This document shows positions 27,133-36,634 of a stretch of 64,000 nucleotides of DNA, piece after piece. Below the pieces are notes generated by a model. That model made no database searches. It saw only the letters and a program-made list of their open reading frames with translations, and was not told the origin of the DNA. Position numbers and translations under genes: made by a program. Numbering within the stretch: position 1 is the stretch's first letter; every line of letters begins with the position of its first letter. The stretch spans positions 62,001 through 126,000 of the forward strand of contig NZ_JACJSF010000017.1 of the NCBI RefSeq assembly GCF_014698035.1, read 5' to 3'. This DNA comes from Desmonostoc muscorum FACHB-395 (lineage in GTDB: Bacteria > Cyanobacteriota > Cyanobacteriia > Cyanobacteriales > Nostocaceae).

Positions 27133-28191
27133 ATGCGGCAACCTGCACACGGGGGGAATTTAGCCTGGGCAGCAGCACTGGCTGGCTGTCCCCCTGATGC
27201 TATTCTGGATTTTTCTGCTAGCATCAGCCCGTTGGGGCCTCCAAACAGCGCGATCGCTGCTATACTGTCCCAACTTGGTAATCTTAAGCACTATCCAGAC
27301 CCAAACTATAGTGAACTGAGACTAGCTCTCAGTCACTTCCATCAACTGCCTCCTGAGTGGATTCTGCCGGGTAACGGCTCCGCAGAATTACTCACTTTAA
27401 TAGGTAGGGAATTGGCTCAATTAGCCGCGACAACTTTAATCACTCCAGCTTTTGGTGACTATTACCGAACCTTGGCAGCGTATAACGCTAATGTGCTGGA
27501 GTGTCCTTTGTCACTAGTCACAGGTCATTGGTCATTATTCCTTGACAGAGGACAAAGGACGAAGGACAAAGGATTATTGCTGAATAATCCCCACAACCCA
27601 ACCGGAAAGATATTTTCACGGGACTCTATTTTGCCCTACCTGGAGCAATTTGCTTTGGTTGTGGTGGATGAAGCATTTATGGATTTTGTGCCGCCTAATG
27701 AGGAACAAAGCCTAATTCCGGTGGTGCAGGAATATCCGAATTTAGTAATATTGCGATCGCTAACCAAATTTTACAGTCTCCCAGGATTGCGATTAGGATA
27801 TGCGATCGCACACCCCGACTGCCTAGCTAAATGGCAGCTATGGCGTGACCCTTGGCCCGTAAATACTCTAGCGGCGGCAGCAGCAATTGCAGCCCTCCAG
27901 GATACAGAGTTTCAGCAGCAAACCTGGGCATGGCTACCACCTGCACGAAACCAACTCTTTCAGGGTTTGGCTGAAATACCGGGATTGCAACCCCAAGCAA
28001 GTGCTGCTAACTTTTTACTGGTTGAGTCTCAAGAGTCTACTTCGCAGTTACAGCACCAATTACTCAAATATCACCAGATTTTAATCCGTGATTGCCTTAG
28101 TTTTAAAGAATTAGGCGATCGCTTTTTCCGGGTTGCTGTACGTGAAGAGTCCGATAACCAACGCTTACTAACAGCGCTGAGTGGGAAGTAG
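27133..28191 (+). CDS. cobD: Threonine-phosphate decarboxylase (CobD-like PLP aminotransferase fold)
   Basis: 352 residues. The N-terminal HGGNLAWAAALAGCPPDAILDFSASISPLGPP distinguishes CobD from histidinol-phosphate aminotransferase. PLP-fold marks are NNPHNPTGK, VVVDEAFMDF and the lysine in SLTKFYSLPGLRLGYA. CobD makes the aminopropanol phosphate arm of cobalamin. Residues of about 129-148 (VTGHWSLFLDRGQRTKDKG) are encoded by heptamer repeats inserted in frame before the conserved NNPHNPTG. The PLP site itself is intact, so activity is plausible. No other cob genes are nearby. Confidence 0.83.
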   Translation: MRQPAHGGNLAWAAALAGCPPDAILDFSASISPLGPPNSAIAAILSQLGNLKHYPDPNYSELRLALSHFHQLPPEWILPGNGSAELLTLIGRELAQLAATTLITPAFGDYYRTLAAYNANVLECPLSLVTGHWSLFLDRGQRTKDKGLLLNNPHNPTGKIFSRDSILPYLEQFALVVVDEAFMDFVPPNEEQSLIPVVQEYPNLVILRSLTKFYSLPGLRLGYAIAHPDCLAKWQLWRDPWPVNTLAAAAAIAALQDTEFQQQTWAWLPPARNQLFQGLAEIPGLQPQASAANFLLVESQESTSQLQHQLLKYHQILIRDCLSFKELGDRFFRVAVREESDNQRLLTALSGK

Positions 28192-28220
28192 GGGAGGCAG
28201 GGTGACAAGGGGACATGGGG

Positions 28221-28300
28221 ACTTGGGGACAAGGGGACAAGAGGTGAGAACTTGAAACAAGTCTTTCTCCTTGTCCCCAAGTCCTCTTCCCAATTCCCAA
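28221..28300 (-). repeat. GACTTGTTTCAAGT palindromic element, copy C (inverted)
   Basis: It reads ACAAGAGGTGAGAACTTGAA, then ACAAGTCTTTCTCCTTGTCC on the plus strand, with one change from the common form. It fills the gap between cobD and the oxidoreductase. Confidence 0.82.
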
Positions 28301-28312
28301 TTCCCCATGCCC

Positions 28313-28341
28313 AATGACAAATGACAAATGACAAATGACAA
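28313..28341 (+). repeat. Heptamer (ATGACAA) tract containing a start codon
   Basis: Tandem ATGACAA units place ATG codons at 28314, 28321, 28328 and 28335. Only the last is in frame with the oxidoreductase. Confidence 0.7.
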
Positions 28342-29789
28342 TTGACTACGATGTTGTAATTATTGGCGGCAGTCTTGCTGGATACTACGCTGCTCTTGCT
28401 GCAACCCAACTACGTGCTACGGTTGCCTTGGTGGAACCTAAAGTAGACTATGGGTTTACTCATCACCATGCTCTTACCGAAATCGGTAAACTGGCGCAGA
28501 AGTTGAATGATGCCGCTAGTTTTGGTATTCATGCCACAAAGACTAATATTTCAGAAGAATGCCACATATCTATGGCATGGCAAGAAGCGATGCTGTATGC
28601 TCAATGCGTCGCCGCAAATCTCAAAGAACAGCATTCTCCCGCCGTCCTAGCCGCGCTGGGGGTAGATGTGATTGTTGGCAGTGGTCAATTTCAATCTTCG
28701 CCCCAACTGGCTTTTGCCGTTAACAATCGCCTACTACACGCCCGTACTTATTTGCTAGCGAGTGGTTCGCGTCCAGAAATTCCAGAGATTGAGGGATTGC
28801 AAAGCACTGGCTATCTAACCCTTTCTAATATTTGGCAATCTTTACAGGGAGAGACATTACCCAATTTTTGGGTAATTATCGGTGGAACTCCTCAAAGCAT
28901 TGAAATTGCTCAAACTTTAGCGCGATTTGGTTGCAGTGTGACGCTAGTAGTCAAGCATCCTTATGTTCTCTCCCATATTGACCATGAAATAGCCATATTG
29001 CTTCAGGCACAGTTGGAAGTCGAAGGTGTGCGCGTCCTTACTGATAAACCAGTAACTCAGGTGAGGCTAATTGAGGATAAAAAGTGGATTCAAGCAGGAG
29101 ATAAAGCCATTGAAACTGATGAAATTTTAGTGGCGACTGGACAACAGCCGAATATTGAATCCCTAAATTTGGCAACGGTAGGCGTGAAATGGCATCGGCG
29201 TAGTTTAGTGGTAAATGATAAACTACAAACCACTAACCACCGCATTTACGCTTGTGGTGATGTAATTGGTGGTTACGACTTTGCCAATATCGCTAATTAT
29301 GAAGCAAAAATTGCCCTCAACAATGCACTCTTTTTCCCAAGATTACGAGTAAATTATCGCTCCATTCCTTGGGCAATGTTTTCTGTGCCGATGGTGGCGC
29401 AAGTAGGTTTGACAGAGGCACAGGCAAAACGTCTATTTAGTCGAGATGAAGTTTTAGTTTTGCGTCAATATTTTAAAACAGTGGCAGCAGCCCAACTTCG
29501 GGACGAAACCACTGGTATGTGTAAATTAATTGTGCTACGCAATGGCGAAATTGTGGGAGCTTCGATATTAGGGGCAGAAGCTGGAGAATTGATTAATTTG
29601 ATTGCCTTAGCAATGTCCCAAAAAATTAAAGTCAAAGATTTAGCAAATCTATCTCCTGTCTATCCCAGTTTCTCAGAAATTCTGGAACAAGCTGCAAGAG
29701 AGTGGAGTAAGCAGAAGTTAAATAGAGATATTGCTTGGCAAGAGTTTTTAGAAGGTTTCTTCCATTTCCGCCGCAATTGGAATTTATGA
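28335..29789 (+). CDS. FAD-dependent pyridine nucleotide-disulfide oxidoreductase family protein
   Basis: 484 residues with the two-dinucleotide-domain plan of class I disulfide reductases. The FAD motif is [14 protein letters not shown] (8-21). The second, NAD(P), motif is [26 protein letters not shown]. The flavin signature is [14 protein letters not shown], and the dimerisation domain is at about 345-460. The usual CxxxxC redox pair near residue 45 is absent (the region reads [16 protein letters not shown]), so it is not a typical dithiol reductase; it may act as a diaphorase-like dehydrogenase. The start ATG is the last of four heptamer ATGs. Confidence 0.82.
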   Translation: MTIDYDVVIIGGSLAGYYAALAATQLRATVALVEPKVDYGFTHHHALTEIGKLAQKLNDAASFGIHATKTNISEECHISMAWQEAMLYAQCVAANLKEQHSPAVLAALGVDVIVGSGQFQSSPQLAFAVNNRLLHARTYLLASGSRPEIPEIEGLQSTGYLTLSNIWQSLQGETLPNFWVIIGGTPQSIEIAQTLARFGCSVTLVVKHPYVLSHIDHEIAILLQAQLEVEGVRVLTDKPVTQVRLIEDKKWIQAGDKAIETDEILVATGQQPNIESLNLATVGVKWHRRSLVVNDKLQTTNHRIYACGDVIGGYDFANIANYEAKIALNNALFFPRLRVNYRSIPWAMFSVPMVAQVGLTEAQAKRLFSRDEVLVLRQYFKTVAAAQLRDETTGMCKLIVLRNGEIVGASILGAEAGELINLIALAMSQKIKVKDLANLSPVYPSFSEILEQAAREWSKQKLNRDIAWQEFLEGFFHFRRNWNL

Positions 29790-29857
29790 ATGCAAAGTGG
29801 CGCTGTCAAGGTGAGTTTTGTATTTATTACTAGATCTGAACTTGGAAGCAAGAAATT

Positions 29858-29932
29858 GTAGGTTGGGTGGAGGCTTTGCGTAACCCAACATATATCAGAA
29901 TGTTGGGTTGCGCTCCGCTTCACCCAACCTAC
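29858..29932. repeat. GTAGGTTGGGT palindromic repeat
   Basis: GTAGGTTGGGTGGAGG...GTAACCCAACA is inverted as TGTTGGGTTGCGCTCCGC..ACCCAACCTAC. It belongs to the same family as the palindrome nested at 8773-8846. Confidence 0.7.
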
Positions 29933-29938
29933 GTCTAG

Positions 29939-30121
29939 CTCTGAACTCGGAAGTTGAGCCTCTGAACACGAAAGTTGAGCCTCTGAACTCGGAAGTCGAG
30001 CCTTTGAACTCGGAAGTTGAGCCTCTGAACTCGGAAGTTGCACCTCTGAACTCGGAAGTTGAGCCTCTGAACACGGAAGTTGCACCTCTGAACTCGGAAG
30101 TTGAGCCTCTGAACACGGAAT
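29939..30121 (+). repeat. 21-bp tandem array, unit CTCTGAACTCGGAAGTTGAG + C
   Basis: Eight complete 21-base units and one partial, starting at 29939, 29960, 29981, 30002, 30023, 30044, 30065, 30086 and 30107. Variants swap ACTCGG/ACACGG and TTGAGC/TTGCAC. Because 21 is a multiple of 3, several frames on both strands stay open, but there is no start signal or conserved protein. It ends 10 bases from the stop of the phytol-kinase-like gene. Confidence 0.9.
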
Positions 30122-30131
30122 TTTGAAAATT

Positions 30132-30851
30132 CTAAAAGAACAGGTAAAGATTTTGTTTTATTACCCACACTACGCCAGCCGTGACTAAAGGCACACTGAG
30201 GTTATCTGTGCCGTGGGGTGAGACTGCCTCTACTAGGGTGGCGAAAGTAGCAGCTACCACCGCCGTCAACAATGCTAACCCAAAACTTAAAGGCGTTTCT
30301 AGAGGACTCAGCAATGAACCAGGTAGCAGCAACAACACCAAGAAAATTACTACCGTACTCGCCACAAACATTGCTGCCGAACCTTCCCAGGAACGCACTG
30401 AATTTCCTACTTGGTATTTATGCTGCCCGAAGCGTCTACCGATTAATGCTGCTAGTGCATCACCCCAGGTCATCGCCATTATCCCAGCAACAGCGATCGC
30501 AACGCTATCTACTGGCCCGTCTGGTCGCCACAGTAGCCCGAAAAGCAATGTCACTGAGATAGCGAAATAAACTGTACCAGGTGAGCTATCCTGAGTATCC
30601 ATTGCCCCAATGAATCGGTAGCGGTAGAACAGGTAGTTAAGCCCTATAAAGGTGGCAAAAGGTATAATTCCGATTTCCCAGCGATTAAACAATAGCAGGA
30701 CACCGAAAACCCACATCCCTGCACCAATATGGATCACTTTGCGGGTCAAATCCGGCTTTACATCAAACAGCCTACGCAGTCCCTCGCCAATCACAAGTAG
30801 ACTAATCGCGTAAATATAGGAAATTGCTAGTCCGATAAAGTCATTTGTCAT
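30132..30851 (-). CDS. Phytol/polyprenol kinase-like CTP-dependent membrane kinase family protein
   Basis: 239 residues with about seven transmembrane segments. Family marks are [12 protein letters not shown] (residues about 38-49), [30 protein letters not shown], and the C-terminal [17 protein letters not shown]. These are the motifs of the dolichol kinase/VTE5 family; in cyanobacteria such proteins phosphorylate phytol or related prenols for tocopherol and chlorophyll recycling. The start ATG at 30851 is embedded in ATGACAA heptamers, so the exact start is not independently supported. Confidence 0.82.
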   Translation of the reverse strand: MTNDFIGLAISYIYAISLLVIGEGLRRLFDVKPDLTRKVIHIGAGMWVFGVLLLFNRWEIGIIPFATFIGLNYLFYRYRFIGAMDTQDSSPGTVYFAISVTLLFGLLWRPDGPVDSVAIAVAGIMAMTWGDALAALIGRRFGQHKYQVGNSVRSWEGSAAMFVASTVVIFLVLLLLPGSLLSPLETPLSFGLALLTAVVAATFATLVEAVSPHGTDNLSVPLVTAGVVWVIKQNLYLFF

Positions 30852-30896
30852 TTGTCATTTGTCATTGGGTATTGGGCATGGGGCATTGGGCATTGG

Positions 30897-30975
30897 GAAG
30901 AGGACTTGGGGACAAGGAGAATTGGGGAAAGACTTGTTTCAAGTTCTCACCTCTTGTCCCCTTGTCCCCTTGTCC
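30897..30975 (+). repeat. GACTTGTTTCAAGT palindromic element, copy D
   Basis: Forward copy preceded by heptamers (30841-30866, TCATTTG units) and GGGCATTGGGCATTGGG. The core is unchanged. It is followed by TGTCCCCTTGTCC and CTCCCTGCTCC runs up to the stop of the DUF3685 gene. Confidence 0.85.
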
Positions 30976-31035
30976 TCCTTGTCTCCCTCATCTCCCCCTG
31001 CTCCCTGCTCCCTGCTCCCCTGCCCCCTTCCTTCT

Positions 31036-32811
31036 TCACTTAGTGCGATCGCTATTTCGTCTCAGATTCTTTTCTAGTAACGAAACGCTACCAATACCTT
31101 GAAGAATACCACGACCGATTAAACCTAAACCACGACCAATTATTTGGGTAAGGATGAAGACTATACCGCTACCTAAAAAAGATAATAGTGATTTTAAACG
31201 CGGTGTGATCGCATCACTAAATTCTAAAAGTAAAGTCACTATTAAAGGAATATTAGAAAGTTTTGCTAACTCCTGATTCCGAGGAGCATAAACTGAAGTT
31301 TTGGCAATACCACGAGGGGCAATAACAAATAGATCATAGCGACTTTCAAAAACTGCTTTCGGCTCCTCTATATAATTAATTAGACGATACTTCCACGATA
31401 AATCATTTCTAAAACGTTCAATTTCTCTGGTGGAAATAAATTCCCTGCAATATAAATTTTGCTTCATGATTTCCACATCTGCTAAAGAATTTAACAGTGG
31501 TTGCACTACTCCATTCGCTACTTGAATCAACAAGTTCTCTAAAATCATTAATGCTTGCGACTTCGCTTCAGTGCCTAATACAGGATATGACGTATTATCA
31601 ATTCTCAATTCTGTTTGAAAAATTAAATAAGAATATAACTCAAAAACTAGCGGAATCTTGTTGAGAATATCTCGTTGCACAACTTCTAGATTTTGCAGCA
31701 AAAAATTAACAATTCCTATGCTCTGATTTCCTATTTTAATTTGAGAAAATTTTCCAAAAAAATCTGTAATTGCTACTTCCCATAAATCGCGCAATAAGAT
31801 ATTTTTTACCTCATATAATTGATTTGCATCGAGTTGAGAAGCACGCAGTTCATCCAATTGTTCAGTCAATTTTTGCAGGATAAGATAAAGTAATTCCCGC
31901 TTTTTATCTTCACGAAAGATGTCAATTTCTAAAGGGATATCTGTGACATTTCGTAAAGGAAATTGAAGCTTGGTAATGCAAGATGCAAACAAGTTAAATT
32001 GTAGTGTGCCTATACTAAGTAAAGGTAAAACAGTTTGCCGTGGCTGAATGGCACTACTCAATGAAGGGGTAAGAGGTGGCTCATCAGCACCCGGAATATC
32101 TTCCTCTTGCCTTTCTTGTGATGAAACTAACAACCGATCTAGCAACCAACGAGCCGCTAGCAGTTCTCGCCTCTGTCCAGCTAAAACTGCCCGATCTAAT
32201 ACTGCTAATCCAGGAACTTGTAATTGTGCTGTGACTGCGGCTAGGGTAGCTTCAATGTAAGCAATTCCTGACAAACGTAAATTATTTCGCTGTTTATAAA
32301 AAGGGAGTGGGGAGTTGGGAGAGACGCGATTAATCGCATCTCTAATAGGGAGTGAGGAGTGAGGAGTTGTGATTGCTTCCGTGTTTCGAAACCAATATTC
32401 ACCACCATCTGCAACTTCTTGCATAGCAGCGACTAACTCAGGAAGTGGTGTACCCTTGGGGCAGTAGCCATTTACACCAATAGATTTGGCCGCTAATAGC
32501 AGTCCTTGTTCTTGCACAGAACTAAGAAGCAGAATTGGCAGGTTGGGATATAAGGCTTTGAGTTGCCGACAGAATTGTAAACCTAGCTGCTGGCTGGTGA
32601 TGGAGCGACCATTACCGAATTCCAAAACGACCAAATTCACCTGTTTAGGGTCTTCTTGGGCAATTTCTGCTAAAATCTGCAAGGCAGTGGTATCACTTTC
32701 TACTACTCCTGTTACTTCCAGGTTAGGAATTGCTTCCAAAGCTACCCGTAATCCCAAACGAAAAATTGGGTCTTGGTCGAATAACAATAATTTTAAAGGG
32801 CGATCGCTCAT
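31036..32811 (-). CDS. Receiver-like (degenerate) + DUF3685 domain protein
   Basis: 591 residues. Residues 1-130 look like a CheY receiver: LLLFDQDPIFRLGLRVAL keeps the acidic pair, and VNGYCPKGTPL keeps the lysine. At the phospho-acceptor position the sequence is VVLEFGNG, a Glu in place of the Asp. The rest is the cyanobacterial DUF3685 region (from about 190 to the end), with hydrophobic C-terminal segments that suggest membrane association. No DNA-binding domain is obvious. Residues of about 148-170 are encoded by repeat DNA (32301-32369). It is divergent from the NACHT gene, 145 bases apart. Function unknown. Confidence 0.7.
   Translation of the reverse strand: MSDRPLKLLLFDQDPIFRLGLRVALEAIPNLEVTGVVESDTTALQILAEIAQEDPKQVNLVVLEFGNGRSITSQQLGLQFCRQLKALYPNLPILLLSSVQEQGLLLAAKSIGVNGYCPKGTPLPELVAAMQEVADGGEYWFRNTEAITTPHSSLPIRDAINRVSPNSPLPFYKQRNNLRLSGIAYIEATLAAVTAQLQVPGLAVLDRAVLAGQRRELLAARWLLDRLLVSSQERQEEDIPGADEPPLTPSLSSAIQPRQTVLPLLSIGTLQFNLFASCITKLQFPLRNVTDIPLEIDIFREDKKRELLYLILQKLTEQLDELRASQLDANQLYEVKNILLRDLWEVAITDFFGKFSQIKIGNQSIGIVNFLLQNLEVVQRDILNKIPLVFELYSYLIFQTELRIDNTSYPVLGTEAKSQALMILENLLIQVANGVVQPLLNSLADVEIMKQNLYCREFISTREIERFRNDLSWKYRLINYIEEPKAVFESRYDLFVIAPRGIAKTSVYAPRNQELAKLSNIPLIVTLLLEFSDAITPRLKSLLSFLGSGIVFILTQIIGRGLGLIGRGILQGIGSVSLLEKNLRRNSDRTK
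32301..32369 (-). repeat. Composite repeat inserted in frame in the DUF3685 gene
   Basis: GGGAGTGGGGAGTTGGG, then the 24-base near-palindrome AGAGACGCGATT/AATCGCATCTCT (32320-32343), then GGAGTGA heptamers. Translated on the minus strand it gives a Pro/Ser/Arg-rich linker between the receiver-like part and the DUF3685 part. Confidence 0.65.
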
Positions 32812-32956
32812 AGTCTACTCAATTACACAAGCACTGTTTTTTACCAATCAGAAAACAGCTTTGATACAAAACTTTGTCTCCACCTATTGTTACCTGTTTT
32901 CGCAAACTGAATAAATCGATCATAATTGCCATAAGCAGCTGTCACTGTGTAATTAA

Positions 32957-35900
32957 ATGAACTTGAGTATTCGGAACTGGTTAACGGAACGCTATATCGC
33001 AATCAATCAAATCAGAGGATTTTCGGCGGGGCAATTGGCAGGTATTGCCTACCGAATTGTTCAGGATATGGAAGTCAAAAGCCTCATGCCTTTTGATATC
33101 TGTACCTTGGTAGAGGTTTTAGAACTGCCTTTAGGGATTGTTTGGGAAGAAATCAGTCTGATTTCGCAGTTAACACAAAACCTGTTGCGTAGCCTCAGCC
33201 AGAAAAAACCGTTAAAACGTAACGAGGGCACATGGCTAGCGTTCCAAATTGCCTATCTTCAAGCTTTGCAAGCAATTCTAGAGCAGGAAGCAAGCCTAAA
33301 AAGACCGTGGTTAGATCGGGCAAGTATACCAATCCAAGCACAAGTACTTAAAGAAGACGTTGGTAAACTTATCCTCCAAGATTCGCAATTGCAAGGATTG
33401 CTGAAAACTCTCAGCCCAGGTAAATTAACTGATACACAAGCGGAACAAGCACTGTCTCTGGTTGCAGATTCTTTACTAGTGCAACAAATAAATCATGCTG
33501 TCATCGCTTGGTTTGTTGCCAATGGTGCAGAAGAATATGAAGCTAAACTCTTAACACAGCGTTTAGTTCACTCACTTCCTGGTGACATACTCGTAGTGGT
33601 TACTGAAAATGCTGCTCCTTTAGCCCAACTGCAAAAGTTTTTCCGTTTGGGAATTTCATTAGCCCCCAGTTTTATCGCTCCAGAAGCTGGTGCTACAGTT
33701 GGTGAGAAAATTGACTTGCACCGAGAACATTACCGTGCAAGTTTGATTAAAAACCTCAGTATGCCTTTACTTATAGAATCCTTTACCCTCAAGGATATCT
33801 ATGTGCCACAAAAAGGCTTACCAATAGAGGAAAGTATTTCTGATGTGGATAAAAAAGCTGTTAAGTCAGTTGATTTAAAAACATGGGCACAGCAACAGCT
33901 AGCTGATTTAGAAACGATCGCTGTCATTGAGTCGGAACCTGGTTTTGGAAAAACCAGTTTTTGCCAACTTTGGGCAGCAGAGATAGCGCAAGAAGTTTAC
34001 CCTATTTGGATGCCTATAGTAATTAGGTTAAGGGATGTAAAATATGGCAAAACTTTAATCGAAACTCTAAATTCTGCTTTTGATGTTAATCTTTCAACCT
34101 GGTTAGAGCAAGAAAATATTCCTTGTCTGTTGCTGCTGGATGGTTTGGATGAACTGCCCCCTTCTGCTTATGGTGTAAGGGCAAAAGCAATTTTTGTTCA
34201 GCAACTACTGAACTTCCAATCTCAACATAGACACAAAATTGTGTTAACGAGTCGCTCAACAACATTACAGGAAATCGCCCCAGAGATCCCCCTATCATTG
34301 AAGCGAATTATCATTCAACCATTGGATGTAGACGAATTCAAACAATGGTTTCAGCAGTGGGCAAAAGTACAATCGTTGGCGATCGCTCAAAATTTCTTTA
34401 CATTCTTAAAGCAGTCAGGCTTATTTGCCAGCCAATCAAGGTTTTCAGAATTATCTACCCTTGTTCGTCAACCCCTAATGTTGCATTTATTGGGGATTTT
34501 ACACCGCGAAGGACTGCTAAATGATGAAGTATTACAACTAGCTGTTAATACCCCAAAGTCTTCTGTACTATGGGAAATTTATCACCGCTTAAGTCGATGG
34601 TTGTTGGGTTATCCGCTAACTGGTGGGATTAAAACGATGCTGCTGCGCTCAGGATCGGCTCATATCCACCGGACTCCAGAAGCGATCGCTAATTTACTTG
34701 CTAATCGTCATCCCCAAGATTTACTCGATCAAATGCAAGCGATCGCTCTGAAAATTTTACATTCACAACGTCATCAAATTAATTTGGCTGGTGAATTTAA
34801 CAATTTACCAGGATTTTATTTTAAAATTCGGGACTTAGAAAGCCCAGAAAAAACTAGTTTAATTGAGTTTTCGCATATTAAGTTAGGAGAATTTCTTTGT
34901 GCTAAAGCTGTGACTGCTGAGTTGAAATTATTAACTCAGTGCCAAAATGAGGCTTATGGTTCCCTCACTTTTGTAGTAGATTCTCCCAGTAGCGTTGCCC
35001 AGCATATTTACAATTTACTAGGTTATGGAATATTGAGCCAGGAAATTGAAGAATTGGCGATCGCAATTTTACGCCGCGAACAAAAGCACAAGTTTTCTTT
35101 TGAAGTTTTATTTCAACGTCTTTTGTCTTTCTGGCGTGCTTACTGTCAAGGCTATTGGTTAGACGAAGGGATAGCCCACAAAGCTTGGACTCATTTCCAC
35201 ACACTACAAAACCCCGTGAATGTTGAGCAAGTCAATGCTGCGGTGGGATTGAATGTATTTTTATTGCTTTGTGCTTGCTACCGAGAAACCAAAATCCCTT
35301 TTTGGCCTTGTGGGAATCCGCTCAATTTAGCAGAATTCAATCCAGAAGCTTTAAGTGCGCTAATTGCGAGAACAAATGTTCTTCACAAAAGTGCCTTTGC
35401 AACCCGAATCAAGTCTCTGGCTGGACTCAATTTATCGGGAGCCTCTTTGTTGCAAGTAATGTTAACTGGGGTAAATCTTGAGCAGACAAACTTATCCAAT
35501 GCGGAGTTAATTGGAACTAATTTGGCTGGAGCCAATTTGCAACAGGCTAATCTGACAGGTGCAAACCTTCAACAAGCTAACCTTACAGACGTAAACCTCG
35601 AACAGGCAAACTTGACAGGTGCAAATCTTCAACAAGCTAACCTTACCGGAGCAAATCTTAATTCGGCCGATCTCACCAAAGCTTGCTTCTTTGATGCCAT
35701 CCTTACTGAGGCTGGCAAAAAATTAGCTGCTGATAATGGTGCTTTTTTCTCTAAAGAGTCGTTTCAAAGACTGAAAAATTTGCGCTCATCGCAACAACCC
35801 TTTTTAAACACCATCCAAATTACGCCAAACACAGATAGAAATTGGAATAAACCCCCTGTGAGCGGGCTAATTGAAAGCTCCGAAGGCACAATTTTACCCG

Positions 35901-35965
35901 TAGGTTTCTACGATGATGATGTCGATGATGAAACAGTTTTTGGCAATAACTCTATTGAGGAATAG
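32957..35965 (+). CDS. NACHT-type STAND NTPase with C-terminal pentapeptide repeats
   Basis: 1,002 residues in three parts. The N-terminal helical region (1-310) has no domain I recognise. The NTPase has Walker A ESEPGFGKTS (G329-K332-T333), Walker B LLLLDGLDELPP (about 391-402, with the NACHT-style extra acidic pair), and a sensor TSRS at about 432. A helical winged-helix-like region follows, then pentapeptide repeats (about 828-911: LSGASL, TGANLQQANL, TGANLNSADL) forming a right-handed beta helix. The plan is that of NLR-like sensors: effector end, oligomerising NTPase, repeat sensor. Related bacterial NACHT proteins act in phage defence, but this one could equally be signalling. No companion gene is evident. 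Confidence 0.8.
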   Translation: MNLSIRNWLTERYIAINQIRGFSAGQLAGIAYRIVQDMEVKSLMPFDICTLVEVLELPLGIVWEEISLISQLTQNLLRSLSQKKPLKRNEGTWLAFQIAYLQALQAILEQEASLKRPWLDRASIPIQAQVLKEDVGKLILQDSQLQGLLKTLSPGKLTDTQAEQALSLVADSLLVQQINHAVIAWFVANGAEEYEAKLLTQRLVHSLPGDILVVVTENAAPLAQLQKFFRLGISLAPSFIAPEAGATVGEKIDLHREHYRASLIKNLSMPLLIESFTLKDIYVPQKGLPIEESISDVDKKAVKSVDLKTWAQQQLADLETIAVIESEPGFGKTSFCQLWAAEIAQEVYPIWMPIVIRLRDVKYGKTLIETLNSAFDVNLSTWLEQENIPCLLLLDGLDELPPSAYGVRAKAIFVQQLLNFQSQHRHKIVLTSRSTTLQEIAPEIPLSLKRIIIQPLDVDEFKQWFQQWAKVQSLAIAQNFFTFLKQSGLFASQSRFSELSTLVRQPLMLHLLGILHREGLLNDEVLQLAVNTPKSSVLWEIYHRLSRWLLGYPLTGGIKTMLLRSGSAHIHRTPEAIANLLANRHPQDLLDQMQAIALKILHSQRHQINLAGEFNNLPGFYFKIRDLESPEKTSLIEFSHIKLGEFLCAKAVTAELKLLTQCQNEAYGSLTFVVDSPSSVAQHIYNLLGYGILSQEIEELAIAILRREQKHKFSFEVLFQRLLSFWRAYCQGYWLDEGIAHKAWTHFHTLQNPVNVEQVNAAVGLNVFLLLCACYRETKIPFWPCGNPLNLAEFNPEALSALIARTNVLHKSAFATRIKSLAGLNLSGASLLQVMLTGVNLEQTNLSNAELIGTNLAGANLQQANLTGANLQQANLTDVNLEQANLTGANLQQANLTGANLNSADLTKACFFDAILTEAGKKLAADNGAFFSKESFQRLKNLRSSQQPFLNTIQITPNTDRNWNKPPVSGLIESSEGTILPVGFYDDDVDDETVFGNNSIEE

Positions 35966-35979
35966 GGAATTGGGAATTG

Positions 35980-36122
35980 GGAAGAGGACAAGGGGACAAG
36001 GAGAATTGGGGACAAGGGGAAAGACTTGTTTCAAGTTCTCACCTCTTGTCCCCTTGTCCCCTTGTCCCCTTGTCCCCTTGTCCCCTTGTCCCCTGCTTCC
36101 CCTGCTCCCCTGCTCCCCTGCT
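35980..36122 (+). repeat. GACTTGTTTCAAGT palindromic element, copy E
   Basis: Forward copy with the longest right arm: after CTCACCTCTTGTCCCC it continues with six further TTGTCCCC-type 8-mers and CTGCTCCC units, up to the stop of the Fur gene. Confidence 0.85.
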
Positions 36123-36124
36123 CC

Positions 36125-36571
36125 CTACCCTTCTTCAGGGTTCCGGTAGCCAACAAAGTTAATACTGTAGTCAGTAATTCGCACTCCTGTTTCTTCTTCA
36201 ATTTTGCGGAGCAAATCTTCTGGTAGTTCCACATGAACATCAAGAATTTGATTTGTATCGACACAGTTAATATGACTGTGAGAGTCACTTATATTGCCGT
36301 ACAAACGGCCATCACAGCGCTCAATACATTCAATAATGCCTTGACTGGATAATGCTTCTAAATTTTGATAAACAGAAGTATGGCCGATCTCTTTACCTTC
36401 TTGGTTCAAGCGATCGTAAATCTCTCTAGCAGAAAGATGTTCATTTGCTTGCCAAAGTAATTCCAGAATAAAGCGACGCTGACGACTGACGCGCATACCC
36501 AAGATTTGACACCTATCTAGCGCATCTTCTAGAGAACGAATTGGTTTTGTTGAAATTGTTTGTTTTTGCAT
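36125..36571 (-). CDS. Fur-family regulator, FurC/PerR-like
   Basis: 148 residues. The DNA-binding half has LEDALDRCQILGMRVSRQRRFILELLW and the recognition-helix region HTSVYQNLEALSSQGII. The dimerisation half has RLYGNISDSHSHINC and VHVELPEDLL. The structural CxxC pairs of Zur/Fur are missing; only isolated cysteines remain. The N-terminus (ISTKPIRSLEDAL) and layout resemble, from memory, the FurC/PerR paralogue of Anabaena, a peroxide-responsive regulator. A 15-base 7-1-7 palindrome lies 64 bases upstream of the start, fitting autoregulation. Family certain; subtype likely. Confidence 0.85.
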   Translation of the reverse strand: MQKQTISTKPIRSLEDALDRCQILGMRVSRQRRFILELLWQANEHLSAREIYDRLNQEGKEIGHTSVYQNLEALSSQGIIECIERCDGRLYGNISDSHSHINCVDTNQILDVHVELPEDLLRKIEEETGVRITDYSINFVGYRNPEEG

Positions 36572-36634
36572 ATTACAGCTTGTTAACTGTTAAGGGAATT
36601 TTCCCACTTCAATTTTTATTGGTTATTTAATATA

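Noticed and set aside
29939-30121. CRISPR array
   Set aside because: The 21-base units are contiguous with no variable spacers; the same applies to the array at 49781.
29660-30168. Several overlapping frames on both strands across the 21-bp array near 30 kb
   Set aside because: They are open only because the period is a multiple of three; there are no start signals and no recognisable protein.
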